Assembly: GCF_002234405.1 (NCBI RefSeq)
Contig: NZ_NMQT01000023.1
Coordinates: 1-36,443, forward strand
DNA length: 36,443 nt
Direction: 5' to 3'
Source of the DNA: Amycolatopsis thailandensis
GTDB taxonomy: Bacteria > Actinomycetota > Actinomycetes > Mycobacteriales > Pseudonocardiaceae
Below are positions 15,408 through 23,744 of this stretch, in pieces (the first letter of the stretch is position 1; every line of letters begins with the position of its first letter). The translations under genes and the position numbers were made by a program. Below the pieces are notes generated by a model. It saw only the letters and a list, made by a program, of their open reading frames with translations. It was not told the origin of the DNA and did no database searches.

Positions 15408-16760
15408 CTACCTCCTGTTCCTGGTGTGCACGGTCATCGGCAGCCCGCCGCGCACCCGCAGCGAGAGCATCGCCTCGGGAACCACGTCGTAGCCCGGGGG
15501 CTTCCTGAGTTCGAGGTCCCGCAGGACCATCGTCAGCACGAAAACGGCCTCCATCACGCCCAGGCTGTTGCCGATGCAGAACCGCGGCCCGGCGCCGAAC
15601 GGGATGTAGGCGTACCGCGGCCGCCCGCTCGGCCGGTCCGGATCGAACCGGTCCGGGTCGAATTTCTCCGGCTCCGGCCAGAACGCCGGATGCCGGTGCA
15701 GCGTGTAGGGCACGACGACGACGTCGGATCCGGCGGGGATGTGGTAGCCGCCGATCTCGTCGTCGGCCTGCGCCACCCGCGGCAGCAGCCACACCGGCGG
15801 ATACAGCCGCATGACCTCTTCGACGACCCGTGCCGTGTACGGCAGCCGGTGCAGGTCGTCGTGCGTCGGCAGCTGGTCGCCCAGTACCGAATCGGCCTCG
15901 GCACGCAGTTTCGCCGCGACGTCGGGATGCTCGTCGAGCAGGTGGAACGCCCAGCCCAGGGTGCTCGCCGTCGTCTCGTGCCCGGCCAGCAGCAGGGTGA
16001 TCAGCTCGTCCCGCATCTGCTCGCGGGTCCCGTCGGTCGCGATGAGCCGCGAGAGCACGTCCTCACCGTTCTCCACCGGATTCGCCAGCCGCTGCTCGAC
16101 GAGCTCGTCGGCGATCCGCCGGAGGTCGGCCCGCGACTCGCGGAACCGCAGCTGTTTCTTCAGCGGCGCCCACTCCGGGACCATGCTCAGCGTCACCGCT
16201 TCGAACATCGCCTGGTCCTGCACGGCTTCGAACGAGTGACCCAGCGACGTGAACCCGGCGAGGTCGGCGTCGAGCAACGTCTTGCCGAGCACGCCGAGCG
16301 TCAGCCCGGTCATCTCGTGCAGGATCTCCACCGGCCCCTCGGTGTCCCGCAGGCGTTTCACGAGGCCTTCGACCTCGTTCGCGACGATCGAGGCCTGCCG
16401 CGCGATCCGCTTGGGCTGGAACACCGGCTGGATGGTCCGGCGCTGTTTCTTCCAGACGTCGCCGTCGCTGGTGAGCAGCCCGTCGCCGAGCGCCCGCCGC
16501 GCCTCCTGGAGGCCGATTCCCTTGTGGTAATTGGCCGCGTTGTCCGCGAGCACGTGTTTCGCCAGCTCGGGGTGGTTCACCAGGTACATCGTCTTGGGAC
16601 CGATCGCGATCCGGACGACGTCCCCGTGCGCCTCCGCCGAATCCGACATGAGCGCCAGCCGGTCGGTGAAAAGCTTCTTCAGCAGACCGAAGGTCGCCCG
16701 GCGCGGCGGCCCGGGGGGCGCGAGACGCGCCCCCCGGGTGGTTTCCGCACCGGTGGTCAT
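15408..16760 (-). CDS. Cytochrome P450 (enediyne E7-like)
   Basis: This 450-aa P450 contains all signature parts: I-helix AGHETT at 259-264 with Thr263/264, ExxR at 315-318 (EVMR), the PERF-like DPDRFDP, and heme ligand Cys395 in FGAGPRFCIG. There is no membrane anchor, so it is a soluble bacterial enzyme, although the sequence resembles the CYP102/CYP4-like group with FxxGxRxCIG spacing. The ATG at 16760 overlaps the UnbU stop (ATGA). It would oxygenate the enediyne core or precursor; C-1027-type clusters have a conserved P450 (SgcE7) in the same gene set. Redox partners are not encoded nearby. Confidence 0.92.
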   Translation of the reverse strand: MTTGAETTRGARLAPPGPPRRATFGLLKKLFTDRLALMSDSAEAHGDVVRIAIGPKTMYLVNHPELAKHVLADNAANYHKGIGLQEARRALGDGLLTSDGDVWKKQRRTIQPVFQPKRIARQASIVANEVEGLVKRLRDTEGPVEILHEMTGLTLGVLGKTLLDADLAGFTSLGHSFEAVQDQAMFEAVTLSMVPEWAPLKKQLRFRESRADLRRIADELVEQRLANPVENGEDVLSRLIATDGTREQMRDELITLLLAGHETTASTLGWAFHLLDEHPDVAAKLRAEADSVLGDQLPTHDDLHRLPYTARVVEEVMRLYPPVWLLPRVAQADDEIGGYHIPAGSDVVVVPYTLHRHPAFWPEPEKFDPDRFDPDRPSGRPRYAYIPFGAGPRFCIGNSLGVMEAVFVLTMVLRDLELRKPPGYDVVPEAMLSLRVRGGLPMTVHTRNRR

Positions 16761-17746
16761 GCCGCCACGGCCCCGGTTTCTTCGGTCTCCGGCTTGTCGG
16801 CCGGCTTGGGCAGGCTCGTGACCTCGGCCGACTTCGCCTGCTCGGCCTCCCACTTCTCGGTGGCCTTCTTCGAGAAGTGCAGGCCCCACAGGAACATCCC
16901 GCGGATGAGGCAGACCAGCGCGGTCGCCAGGAACAGGCCGTAGGCGACGTGCACGATCATGAAGAACCCGTACGCCAGCGCCACTCCCGAACCGAACAGC
17001 ACCTGCGACGCGGGCTTCGACGGGGTCGTGCCCGGGTCGGTGACCATGTAGTTCGTGTAGAGCACGAACGCCACGCCGGTCATCATCCCGAGCGCGCCCG
17101 GGATCGCGGTGTCGAACACCAGGCCACGGATGATCGCCTGGAGCGCGAAGGTGATCAGCCAGGCGCCGATCAGCCACATCCGCTGGGTCAGCATCGCGTT
17201 GAGCACGGTGCCCGAGATCATGATGATGCCGACGATCAGCCAGCCGACCCACGAGTCGACCTGCTCGGTGAAGTGGTACGGCGGCGCGATGCTCGCCCAG
17301 GGGAACACCAGCAGGATGATCGTGATGCCGAAGTTCGACGGGTTCATGTAGTGGCGGAGCCGTCCCCGCACCGGGGCCTGGAGGACCCACTTGGCGCCGA
17401 CGGCGACCACGACGCCGAACATCATGACCAGTACCTGGTCGTTGACGTAGGTCAGCATGTTGAGCGCGAGACCGGTGATGTGCGCCGGGAAGAGGAACTC
17501 CACCAGTCCCTTGAAACCGTTGCCCCGGAACCGGACCGGACGGCCCTGGACGCGGGCCCCGATGATCTCCAGCAGGATCTCGGTGGTGTACGCCGTCGCC
17601 AGCGCGATGAACGGATAGGTGTAGGGCTGCTCGAAACCGAGCACGGTGTAGCCGATGATGTTGAAGATGGTGATCGAGATCGCGAACCGGCGAAGGGCCG
17701 TGATCGTCTTGTTGCTCTTCGGTGCCGTTAGTGTCTGCTCAGCCAT
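16757..17746 (-). CDS. unbU: Enediyne cassette membrane protein UnbU
   Basis: This integral membrane protein of about 329 aa has many hydrophobic segments across its length and a charged, Lys/Glu-rich C-terminal tail. It belongs to the UnbU group, which has weak similarity to NQR2/RnfD-type subunits. It is one of the three proteins of unknown biochemical role (UnbL, UnbV, UnbU) that always accompany PKSE and are needed for enediyne production. AAGGAG lies eleven bases before the ATG at 17746, which I prefer. A GTG at 17755 would overlap the UnbV stop (GTGA) but stands only two bases from that ribosome site. The gene ends in overlap with the P450. Confidence 0.92.
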   Translation of the reverse strand: MAEQTLTAPKSNKTITALRRFAISITIFNIIGYTVLGFEQPYTYPFIALATAYTTEILLEIIGARVQGRPVRFRGNGFKGLVEFLFPAHITGLALNMLTYVNDQVLVMMFGVVVAVGAKWVLQAPVRGRLRHYMNPSNFGITIILLVFPWASIAPPYHFTEQVDSWVGWLIVGIIMISGTVLNAMLTQRMWLIGAWLITFALQAIIRGLVFDTAIPGALGMMTGVAFVLYTNYMVTDPGTTPSKPASQVLFGSGVALAYGFFMIVHVAYGLFLATALVCLIRGMFLWGLHFSKKATEKWEAEQAKSAEVTSLPKPADKPETEETGAVAA

Positions 17747-17751
17747 GACGG

Positions 17752-19716
17752 TCACTTCTCCTTAGCCTGAGCGCCGAGCTGGAACGTGTGGTTGCCCGGG
17801 GTCAGCTGGACTTCCTGCGTGCGGATCTGCCCGGTCAGGTCGCGCCACTGGAGGCACACCTTCACCGGCCCGGTGACCTTGCCGAGCCCGATCTGGATCT
17901 CGTGGCTGCGCTTGCCGGAGTGCCCGCTGCCGCCGTCGACGCGGTCCATGTACTTCTTGCCGTCGGGGGTGACGACGGTGACCTGGGCGCCGATCGCGGC
18001 GGTACCCGCGGCCTTGAGCGGACCGTCGGACGTCGCCTTGTCGTGCACCAGCTTCAGGTTCAGGTACGAACCGGAGTCGGGGCTGACGTTGTGGTAGAAG
18101 ATCGGCTGCTCCCACTGGCGGGCCACGGCGAAGTCGAGCTTGCCGTCACCGTCGGCGTCACCGGTGGCGATGCCGCGGGTGGGCACCGGGACAGCGAGAC
18201 CGAGGCGCGGGGCCAGGTCGGTGTAGCGGCCGTCGGCGCTCTTGGCCCAGAAGTGCAGGGTGTGGTCGCCACCGACGTCGTCACCGGCCCGCATGTTCGG
18301 CCAGAAGGTGGGGTGCTTCAGCAGTTCGTCGTTCGACGTCGCCAGTTCCTGCAGCTGCGGCCAGCGGTTGACGTCGCCCTTGACGAAGCCGGTCGCCTGG
18401 GTGATCACCGATTCGCCGCTGTTGTTGTAGTCGGCGATCTTGACGTCCCAGCCCCAGCCGGACCACGCGGTGCCGGCCTGTGCGCTGCGGTCCACCCACG
18501 GCGCCTCGCCGCCCTGGAGCCGGCCGCGCAGGTCCGCGGTGTCCTTGGCGGTGTTCATGAACTGGAAGTGGCTTTCCTCGATACCCCAGGACGTCGTGAT
18601 GTTGCTGACGTACAGGTCGTAGAGACCGTCGTGGTCGAGGTCGGCGAAGTCGACGCCCATGCCCTTGAAGGAGTCGTTGCCGAGCACCTTCGACTTCGGC
18701 TCGTTCGGTCCGCGGACGCCCTTAACTTCGGCGAACTCGACCTTGCCGGGGCGGGACTTGTTGTACAGCAGGCGGTCGTGCCCGAAGTCGTTGCCGATGT
18801 AGAGCTCCGGCAGGTTGTCGCCGTCGACGTCGGTGGCGCTCGCCGCCAGCGACCAGCCGCCGCGGGCGTCGGCCGGAATGGCCTGGTCGTCGCAGACGAA
18901 CGTGGCCGTCGGTTTGGCACCCTGGGTGGCACCGGTGAACCGGAAGATGTACTTGCCACCGGCGTTGTCGGCGTGCGACATCGATTTGTTCATCTCGACC
19001 CCGCCCTCGACCCGGTCGTCGAGCACCGCGCTGTCGGGGAAGTAGTTGCCGATGAAGATGTCCTGGTGACCGTCGCCGTCGAAGTCACCGACCGTCGCGG
19101 CGTTGGTGTTCCACAGTGGACCGGCGTACTCGCCGTTCTTGGAGTTGTTGCCCGACACCAGTTCCACCGGCTCGTAGGCCGACGGCTCCAGCTTGGCCGC
19201 GCCCGGCTTGGCGAGGAACAGGATCGGGGTGCGGCCCCAGTAGTAGGCCAGCAGGTCGACCCGGCCGTCCTCGTTGAAGTCGCCCGGCACGCAGCCCATG
19301 GGCGCGATGTACTTGCCCATCGGCAGCGGTGCCGCGTCGAGCGCGAACGGCTTGTACCGGTCGCCGCCCTTGCCCGGCGTCGGGGTGACGACCACCTGGT
19401 CGCTGCGCGGGTCCACGAAGCACAGGTCGTTCGCGAGCTTGTCGCCGTCGAGGTCGTTGACCGCGATCGCGGCGCCCACCGAGGAGATCCAGGCACGGAT
19501 GTGCTCGTACTCCTTGTTCACCGTGCGGATCGACTGGCTCTTCGCCGCTTCCGGCAAGGCGATCGTCAGGGGTTCGAACGCGTACTTCGAGGCCATGGTG
19601 TCCGCCTCGGCGGTCGAGACCGTGGGCAGCTGCGCCACCACGAACAGTCCCGCCATCAGCAACAGCGCCACGATGCCCGCAAGCTGCTTGCGGAGCCAGC
19701 CCAAGGTCGCGGTCAT
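17752..19716 (-). CDS. unbV: Enediyne cassette exported FG-GAP protein UnbV
   Basis: This 654-aa protein has an N-terminal signal peptide or anchor (hydrophobic core LAGIVALLLMAGLFVVA, about residues 12-28). It carries a series of FG-GAP/VCBS repeats with calcium-loop signatures (for example DFDGDGHQDIFIGN, DLDHDGLYDLYVSN, DADGDGKLDFAV), which form a beta-propeller outside the membrane. The last 100 residues form the ASPIC/UnbV domain. It starts at the ATG at 19716, overlapping the UnbL stop (ATGA), after GGAGG. UnbV is part of the conserved enediyne cassette. Its biochemical function is not established; location across or outside the membrane follows from the signal. Confidence 0.94.
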   Translation of the reverse strand: MTATLGWLRKQLAGIVALLLMAGLFVVAQLPTVSTAEADTMASKYAFEPLTIALPEAAKSQSIRTVNKEYEHIRAWISSVGAAIAVNDLDGDKLANDLCFVDPRSDQVVVTPTPGKGGDRYKPFALDAAPLPMGKYIAPMGCVPGDFNEDGRVDLLAYYWGRTPILFLAKPGAAKLEPSAYEPVELVSGNNSKNGEYAGPLWNTNAATVGDFDGDGHQDIFIGNYFPDSAVLDDRVEGGVEMNKSMSHADNAGGKYIFRFTGATQGAKPTATFVCDDQAIPADARGGWSLAASATDVDGDNLPELYIGNDFGHDRLLYNKSRPGKVEFAEVKGVRGPNEPKSKVLGNDSFKGMGVDFADLDHDGLYDLYVSNITTSWGIEESHFQFMNTAKDTADLRGRLQGGEAPWVDRSAQAGTAWSGWGWDVKIADYNNSGESVITQATGFVKGDVNRWPQLQELATSNDELLKHPTFWPNMRAGDDVGGDHTLHFWAKSADGRYTDLAPRLGLAVPVPTRGIATGDADGDGKLDFAVARQWEQPIFYHNVSPDSGSYLNLKLVHDKATSDGPLKAAGTAAIGAQVTVVTPDGKKYMDRVDGGSGHSGKRSHEIQIGLGKVTGPVKVCLQWRDLTGQIRTQEVQLTPGNHTFQLGAQAKEK

Positions 19717-20690
19717 TTACCTGCACCTCCAGAAGTGAGTACCTCGGTGGCGATGCGCTGTCGCCAGGTTTCGAAATGCGGGAGTTCGCCGTCGACCACC
19801 ACGGCCGGTCGGACCTCCTGCGTGATGGCCGCGGCGCGCTCGGCCGGCAGCCCGCAGATCGCCTGCGTGGCGACCTCCGTCTCGGGGATCAGCAGCCCGG
19901 CGCGAACGCGGGCTTCGGCGGCGAAAGCACTGCCCTGGGCCAGATTTCCCCGGTGTTCACCGGCGAACTCGGCCAGCTTCAGCAGTTCGTCGGAGGTGAC
20001 ACCGCACGCGTAGGTCGAGGCGAGCCCGATCCCGGCGTAGAGGTCACCGTGGCGGTGCTCGGGGAAACGCGCGACCGTGTCGGCGACGAGATCGACGTCG
20101 GTGCCGCAGATGAACCACAGTGCCCGGCCGATGCCCTGGTCGATCGCGCGCAGCGAGTACCCGTTGTTCCCGGGCGGCCAGTTGAAGTCCGGGTCCTGGA
20201 ACTGGCCGTCGACGTACTTCGCCGTCTTGAAGTACGCCTGGTGGAACCCGTACCCGTCGAGCACCAGCCAGCGCAGCAACGGGTCGAAGTCCTCAGCGGA
20301 CGGCCAGCGGAAGCGCGGCAGCCGCGCCATCGCCCAGCCGACGCCGACGTAGATGATGTAGTCGTGCTTCTCACCGGGACCGGCGAGAAAGTCCGCGATG
20401 TGCCCACGGCCCCCACCAGGCAGGCCGTCGAGCATTCCGTAACCCATTCCGGCGCCTTCGTAGGCGAAGCCGCGGTATTTCACCGGAATACGTTCCAGCC
20501 ATTCTTCCGCCTGATCGACGGAACGCGCTTCGACCGCGTGAGCGTAGCCGAGCAGGAATTTCTCGCCGACGGTCTCCAGCAATTCTTGAGCGGCTGGGCT
20601 CTTCTTGTGGAAACCGCGCTTGTCCAGCGACGTCTCGGAGACATCCGGAGTGATCATGCGACGCCTGATCGTGCGCCAACCATTGCCCAA
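19713..20690 (-). CDS. unbL: Enediyne cassette protein UnbL (DUF1702)
   Basis: This 325-aa soluble protein of the DUF1702 family is the third conserved partner of PKSE. The start is a TTG at 20690 with GGGGGAGAG upstream. An ATG at 20657 would remove the segment GNGWRTIRRR, which as I recall is conserved at the N-terminus of this family, so the TTG is preferred. The following RGFHKK and ELLETVGEKFLLGY blocks are also typical. Glycine- and aromatic-rich helices with several conserved His and Asp residues follow. It leads a seven-gene coupled operon. Function in polyene conversion to the enediyne is known only genetically. Confidence 0.94.
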   Translation of the reverse strand: MGNGWRTIRRRMITPDVSETSLDKRGFHKKSPAAQELLETVGEKFLLGYAHAVEARSVDQAEEWLERIPVKYRGFAYEGAGMGYGMLDGLPGGGRGHIADFLAGPGEKHDYIIYVGVGWAMARLPRFRWPSAEDFDPLLRWLVLDGYGFHQAYFKTAKYVDGQFQDPDFNWPPGNNGYSLRAIDQGIGRALWFICGTDVDLVADTVARFPEHRHGDLYAGIGLASTYACGVTSDELLKLAEFAGEHRGNLAQGSAFAAEARVRAGLLIPETEVATQAICGLPAERAAAITQEVRPAVVVDGELPHFETWRQRIATEVLTSGGAGK

Positions 20691-20780
20691 CGCACTCTCC
20701 CCCTAACGGGTGGATTCGAATTCTGCGGACTGGTTAAAGGCTCACATGCGTGACGATGGGGCAGCTACTCCACGGTTGCG

Positions 20781-20820
20781 CCCGCGGTTCTCCCGGTTTG
20801 CGAGATCGGGAGAACGCGGG
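20781..20820. terminator. Stem-loop downstream of the AraC-type gene
   Basis: CCCGCGGTTCTCCCG (20781-20795) pairs with CGGGAGAACGCGGG (20807-20820), with one bulged base and an 11-base loop. It begins 13 bases after the minus-strand stop of the AraC-type gene. There is no T-run, so termination strength is uncertain. The unbL promoter must lie between it and 20690. Confidence 0.5.
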
Positions 20821-20832
20821 AATAACCTTTGG

Positions 20833-21735
20833 TCAGGCCACCGCACGGAGATAGTCGGGAGCGGGCATGGTCGTCCGGTTGCCGGTGGAGGTCGGGCCGC
20901 CGGCGAGGGTGATCGCCATCGGCGCGTCGGTCGGCCGCGGCGTGCGCATCGGCATCCGCAGATGGACCCGGCCGTACCTGGTGATGTCGACACGGCCGGG
21001 CAGGGTGCCCACGGAGAAGGAGGAGGCCGCGGTCCCGGCGGCGTGCTCGGCGACCGCGATGACGGTCCACCGGCCCTCGGGGACGTTCTGGATCTCGATG
21101 TCGGCCGAAAGGACGTTCGCCCTGCCGCCGAACGCGACCGGGCCGCACTGCGGGATCGACTCGGCGAACAGTCCGATGAGGACACTCGCCGGGCCCGCCC
21201 CGCGCGGGGTCTCGACCCGGACGCTGATCGTGCCGGTGCCGCTGCGCATCGTCGCGCAACCCATTCCGGCGCTGTGCAGGGCTTCCAGCGTCGGCAGCCG
21301 CTGGAAGTGCGGGGCCAGCGCGACGAGCAGTTCGCCGACCTCGGGGTCGCGGTACTGGGTCGGGGTCATCCCGACGGCGCGGGTGAAGCGGCTGGTGAAC
21401 GTGCCGACACTGCTGTAGCCGACGCTGCACACGATGTCCGACACCGTCAGCGACGTCGTCAGCAGCAGTCGTTTCGCTTCGAAGAGCCGGATCGCGGTGA
21501 GATACCGGCCGGGGGTCACGCCGGTCGCCTTGGTGAAGATCCGCGAGAAGTGGAACGGGCTGACGAAGACCTCCGACGCCAGGTCGCCCAAGGTGATCGG
21601 GTCGAAGTACCTCGCGTGCATCGATGAGATGGCCTGTAGGACCGCGGGTTGCAGGGGGGACGCCGGCTCGGGGAGCCGACCGGATTCGATGAGGCCTTTC
21701 TCGTTCGCCGCCGTGGCGACTGTTCGTAGCTGCAT
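20833..21735 (-). CDS. AraC-family transcriptional regulator
   Basis: The start is placed at the ATG at 21735 (GAGG eight bases upstream), giving 300 aa; longer in-frame starts have no ribosome site. Unusually for AraC proteins the double helix-turn-helix is N-terminal (about residues 30-125). First-helix sequences are LGDLASEVFVSPFHFSRIF and second-half ones SDIVCSVGYSSVGTFTSRF, followed by MTPTQYRDPE. The remaining 170 residues are beta-rich and of unknown ligand specificity. It lies between the enediyne operon and the RiPP module and could control either; both downstream genes run in the same direction but are separated by a stem-loop. Confidence 0.85.
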   Translation of the reverse strand: MQLRTVATAANEKGLIESGRLPEPASPLQPAVLQAISSMHARYFDPITLGDLASEVFVSPFHFSRIFTKATGVTPGRYLTAIRLFEAKRLLLTTSLTVSDIVCSVGYSSVGTFTSRFTRAVGMTPTQYRDPEVGELLVALAPHFQRLPTLEALHSAGMGCATMRSGTGTISVRVETPRGAGPASVLIGLFAESIPQCGPVAFGGRANVLSADIEIQNVPEGRWTVIAVAEHAAGTAASSFSVGTLPGRVDITRYGRVHLRMPMRTPRPTDAPMAITLAGGPTSTGNRTTMPAPDYLRAVA

Positions 21736-21904
21736 CAGACCAACCTCGGATTCGCTGTCGCTTTTCCTCTGTACGCCAGCAAACGCGTCATCGATTTCGG
21801 AGCACTCGACACGCGATCGAGATGGGGCCTGCCCAGGGGTTATCCGGTTCTGCGCGATCGGCAAACGGTCGAACCGGTGGCACGAACGGAGAAACCGTTC
21901 TCGT

Positions 21905-21967
21905 GAGTTCCGCCTTCGATCACGCGAGATCGGTCTTCGAACACGCGAGAGCGGTGTTCGATCACGC
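21905..21967. repeat. Three tandem 21-bp repeats
   Basis: Three copies, each 21 bases (21905-21925, 21926-21946, 21947-21967), have the form GAGNTCNGNNTTCGATCACGC. They are the reverse-complement orientation of the array near 35.9 kb. They lie upstream of the AraC-type gene in the 521-base gap 21736-22256. A 7-bp-arm hairpin (GTGAAGG/CCTTCAC, 22000-22024) follows. Because 21 is a multiple of three, the array keeps several frames open and creates false ORFs. Confidence 0.8.
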
Positions 21968-22041
21968 GGACACCCCCAGCGTCCAGACCGCGAGAGTCCG
22001 TGAAGGCCTCTTCGCCACCTTCACTCGACACCGCGGCCAAC

Positions 22042-22094
22042 GTTGCGAAAGCCACTTTCGCAACCTTCAACGTTGCGAAAGTGGCTTTCGCAAC
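22042..22094. repeat. Paired 23-bp palindromes (BIME-like)
   Basis: Unit one (22042-22064) is GTTGCGAAAG, CCA, CTTTCGCAAC, and unit two (22072-22094) is GTTGCGAAAG, TGG, CTTTCGCAAC. Each has perfect 10-bp arms, and the two units are exact reverse complements of each other, spaced 30 bases. They resemble paired REP elements. They are noncoding and lie between the AraC-type and SagB genes. Confidence 0.8.
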
Positions 22095-22149
22095 ACGCCC
22101 ACCCGCCGAGAGGCCGAACACACCGAGCGCGACCGGGTGACCGAACCCC

Positions 22150-22256
22150 GAACTCGCGTGCTTGAGGGCGGAACTCGCGTGATCAGAGACGGAACTCGTG
22201 AGATCCGCCTTCAAGCACGCGAGTTCCGCCTGCAAGCACGAGAGATCCGTCTTCGG
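22150..22256. repeat. Inverted array of 21-bp repeats abutting the SagB stop
   Basis: Three forward copies (from 22150, 22171 and 22192; core GAACTCGCGTG) face two and a half inverted copies (from 22211, 22232 and 22253; core CACGCGAGTTC). The two halves can fold: 22150-22172 pairs with 22203-22226 with one mismatch or bulge. The last inverted unit runs into the stop codon of the SagB gene, which it supplies. It may work as a 3' hairpin for that gene. Confidence 0.75.
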
Positions 22257-23726
22257 TCACGCGGGCAGGTCCAGCACGCATTCCCCGACGCCGACCTCGG
22301 CAGGCCATTCGAGCTTCAGCGCGCGGTCCACGCGGTCACCGGCGTCGACCGGGACGGCGTGCGCGGCCAGCCCCATCGCGCGAGCGACGAGGTAGAGCGT
22401 CTGCTGCAAAGCGCCGACGTGCGCCAGTGTCGTGGCGTACGCTCCGCCACCGAGCACCGACGCCATGCGCGGCATCCGCGTGGTCACCGTGATCAGCGCC
22501 GACGGCCGCCGGTGATTCCCGCCGCCGATCATCGCCATGTCGAGCATCGCGTCCAGATCGGACTCGTCGTCGTTGACCAGGCTGAGCCGGTGTTCGAGCG
22601 GATCGTAGTGGTAGATCCCGCGTTCCAGCCCCGAACAGCGGTTCACCGAGACGTACAGCTCCAGCTCGTACAGGCAGGCCACGCTGAAATACGGCCGCTG
22701 CGACGCGCTGTGCGCGGGACCGTTCGGGAGATACGCGGGCCCGATCGACCGGATCCGCGCGCCGCGGAAGAGGAACTCGCCGATCTGCTCGGCGGACAGC
22801 ACGCCCTCGGTGAACTCGGGGCAGAGGTGGTCCTTCTCCAGCAAGGTCGTCAGCGTCGGATCGGTCGCCGCGCGGTCGGCCAGGTCCGGCCGGTAGAGCG
22901 CGTAGACCGGTCCCCCGCCGGTGGAAGCCTTGACCACCGGCGGTTTCCCGATCCCCGGCAGGTCGGCGGGCCCACCCGGCCGCCAGGTGCGGCTCGTGGT
23001 GTGGAACAGCAGTTCGTCCGGGGACCACAGGCTCAGTTCGGGGTCGTCGTCCTCGGCGAACCGGCCGTGCTCCCCGGCGACCTGGACGACGCCCGCGGCG
23101 ACGAGATAGGACACGATCGCGCCGACCACGCCGGGTCCGATTCCCGTGGTGGTCACGATCTCCCCGACCGACTTGGCCGTCGCCAGCGTCGCCGCGACGT
23201 GCACGGCCCACGGTTGGTACAGCACGACACGGTAGCGCGCGGACGGCGACTCCAGCCCCATCCCGTAGGCGTCGGAACGCAGGGAACTGAAGCGGGACAA
23301 CCGAATCGGGCGGGCAGGCGGGATCTCCACCGGGACGAACACCGGGGCGAGCGCCACCGGGATCGCCGACAGCAAAGGTCCCCTGCCGTCGGCGAGACCG
23401 AGCGAGTGCACCACGGAACCGCCGAGTTCCTTGAGCGCCCGCCGCAGCGCGTCGGCCCCCTCGGCCGTCCAGCTCAGCTCGCCTTCGAGATCGGGCTCGC
23501 GCTCGACCGGCTCCCACGACGACGTCACGTTCGCCAGCGAGATCGGCCCCAAAGCCATCCGCCGCAACGACTCCCGGACCAACGGCTCCGCACGATCGAA
23601 GTCGTACTCCCCCCAGCGCGTGACGACCACCAGTGAGCCGTCCTCACCGATTTCGACAAGACTGTCGTCGGTGAGCGACCACAAGGGGATCATCTCGGCC
23701 ACACCGCCGGGGGGATCAGTCGTCAA
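22257..23726 (-). CDS. SagB-type FMN dehydrogenase of an azole RiPP module
   Basis: This 489-aa protein contains a nitroreductase-like SagB domain in its second half (about residues 240-489). There the segments FHTTSRTWRPGG, PYFSVACLYELELYVSVNR, GIYHYDPLEHRL, GALQQTLYLVARAMGLAAHA follow the family order. The first 200 residues form the less conserved N-terminal part seen in long actinobacterial members. SagB enzymes use FMN to oxidise azolines to azoles in Ser/Thr/Cys-containing peptides. It starts at a TTG (23726) with GGAG upstream, 18 bases after the YcaO gene stop; a GTG and ATG further in lack such a site. It is paired with the cyclodehydratase. Its stop lies in a 21-bp repeat. Confidence 0.88.
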   Translation of the reverse strand: MTTDPPGGVAEMIPLWSLTDDSLVEIGEDGSLVVVTRWGEYDFDRAEPLVRESLRRMALGPISLANVTSSWEPVEREPDLEGELSWTAEGADALRRALKELGGSVVHSLGLADGRGPLLSAIPVALAPVFVPVEIPPARPIRLSRFSSLRSDAYGMGLESPSARYRVVLYQPWAVHVAATLATAKSVGEIVTTTGIGPGVVGAIVSYLVAAGVVQVAGEHGRFAEDDDPELSLWSPDELLFHTTSRTWRPGGPADLPGIGKPPVVKASTGGGPVYALYRPDLADRAATDPTLTTLLEKDHLCPEFTEGVLSAEQIGEFLFRGARIRSIGPAYLPNGPAHSASQRPYFSVACLYELELYVSVNRCSGLERGIYHYDPLEHRLSLVNDDESDLDAMLDMAMIGGGNHRRPSALITVTTRMPRMASVLGGGAYATTLAHVGALQQTLYLVARAMGLAAHAVPVDAGDRVDRALKLEWPAEVGVGECVLDLPA

Positions 23727-23744
23727 GGGGTGCTCCAGCCGGAT

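Noticed and set aside
21822..23636. 604-aa plus-strand frame across the repeat array
   Set aside because: It is kept open by the 21-bp (seven-codon) repeats and the antisense of the SagB gene; the product shows heptad-like repeats such as DHARSVFEHARAVF without any domain.
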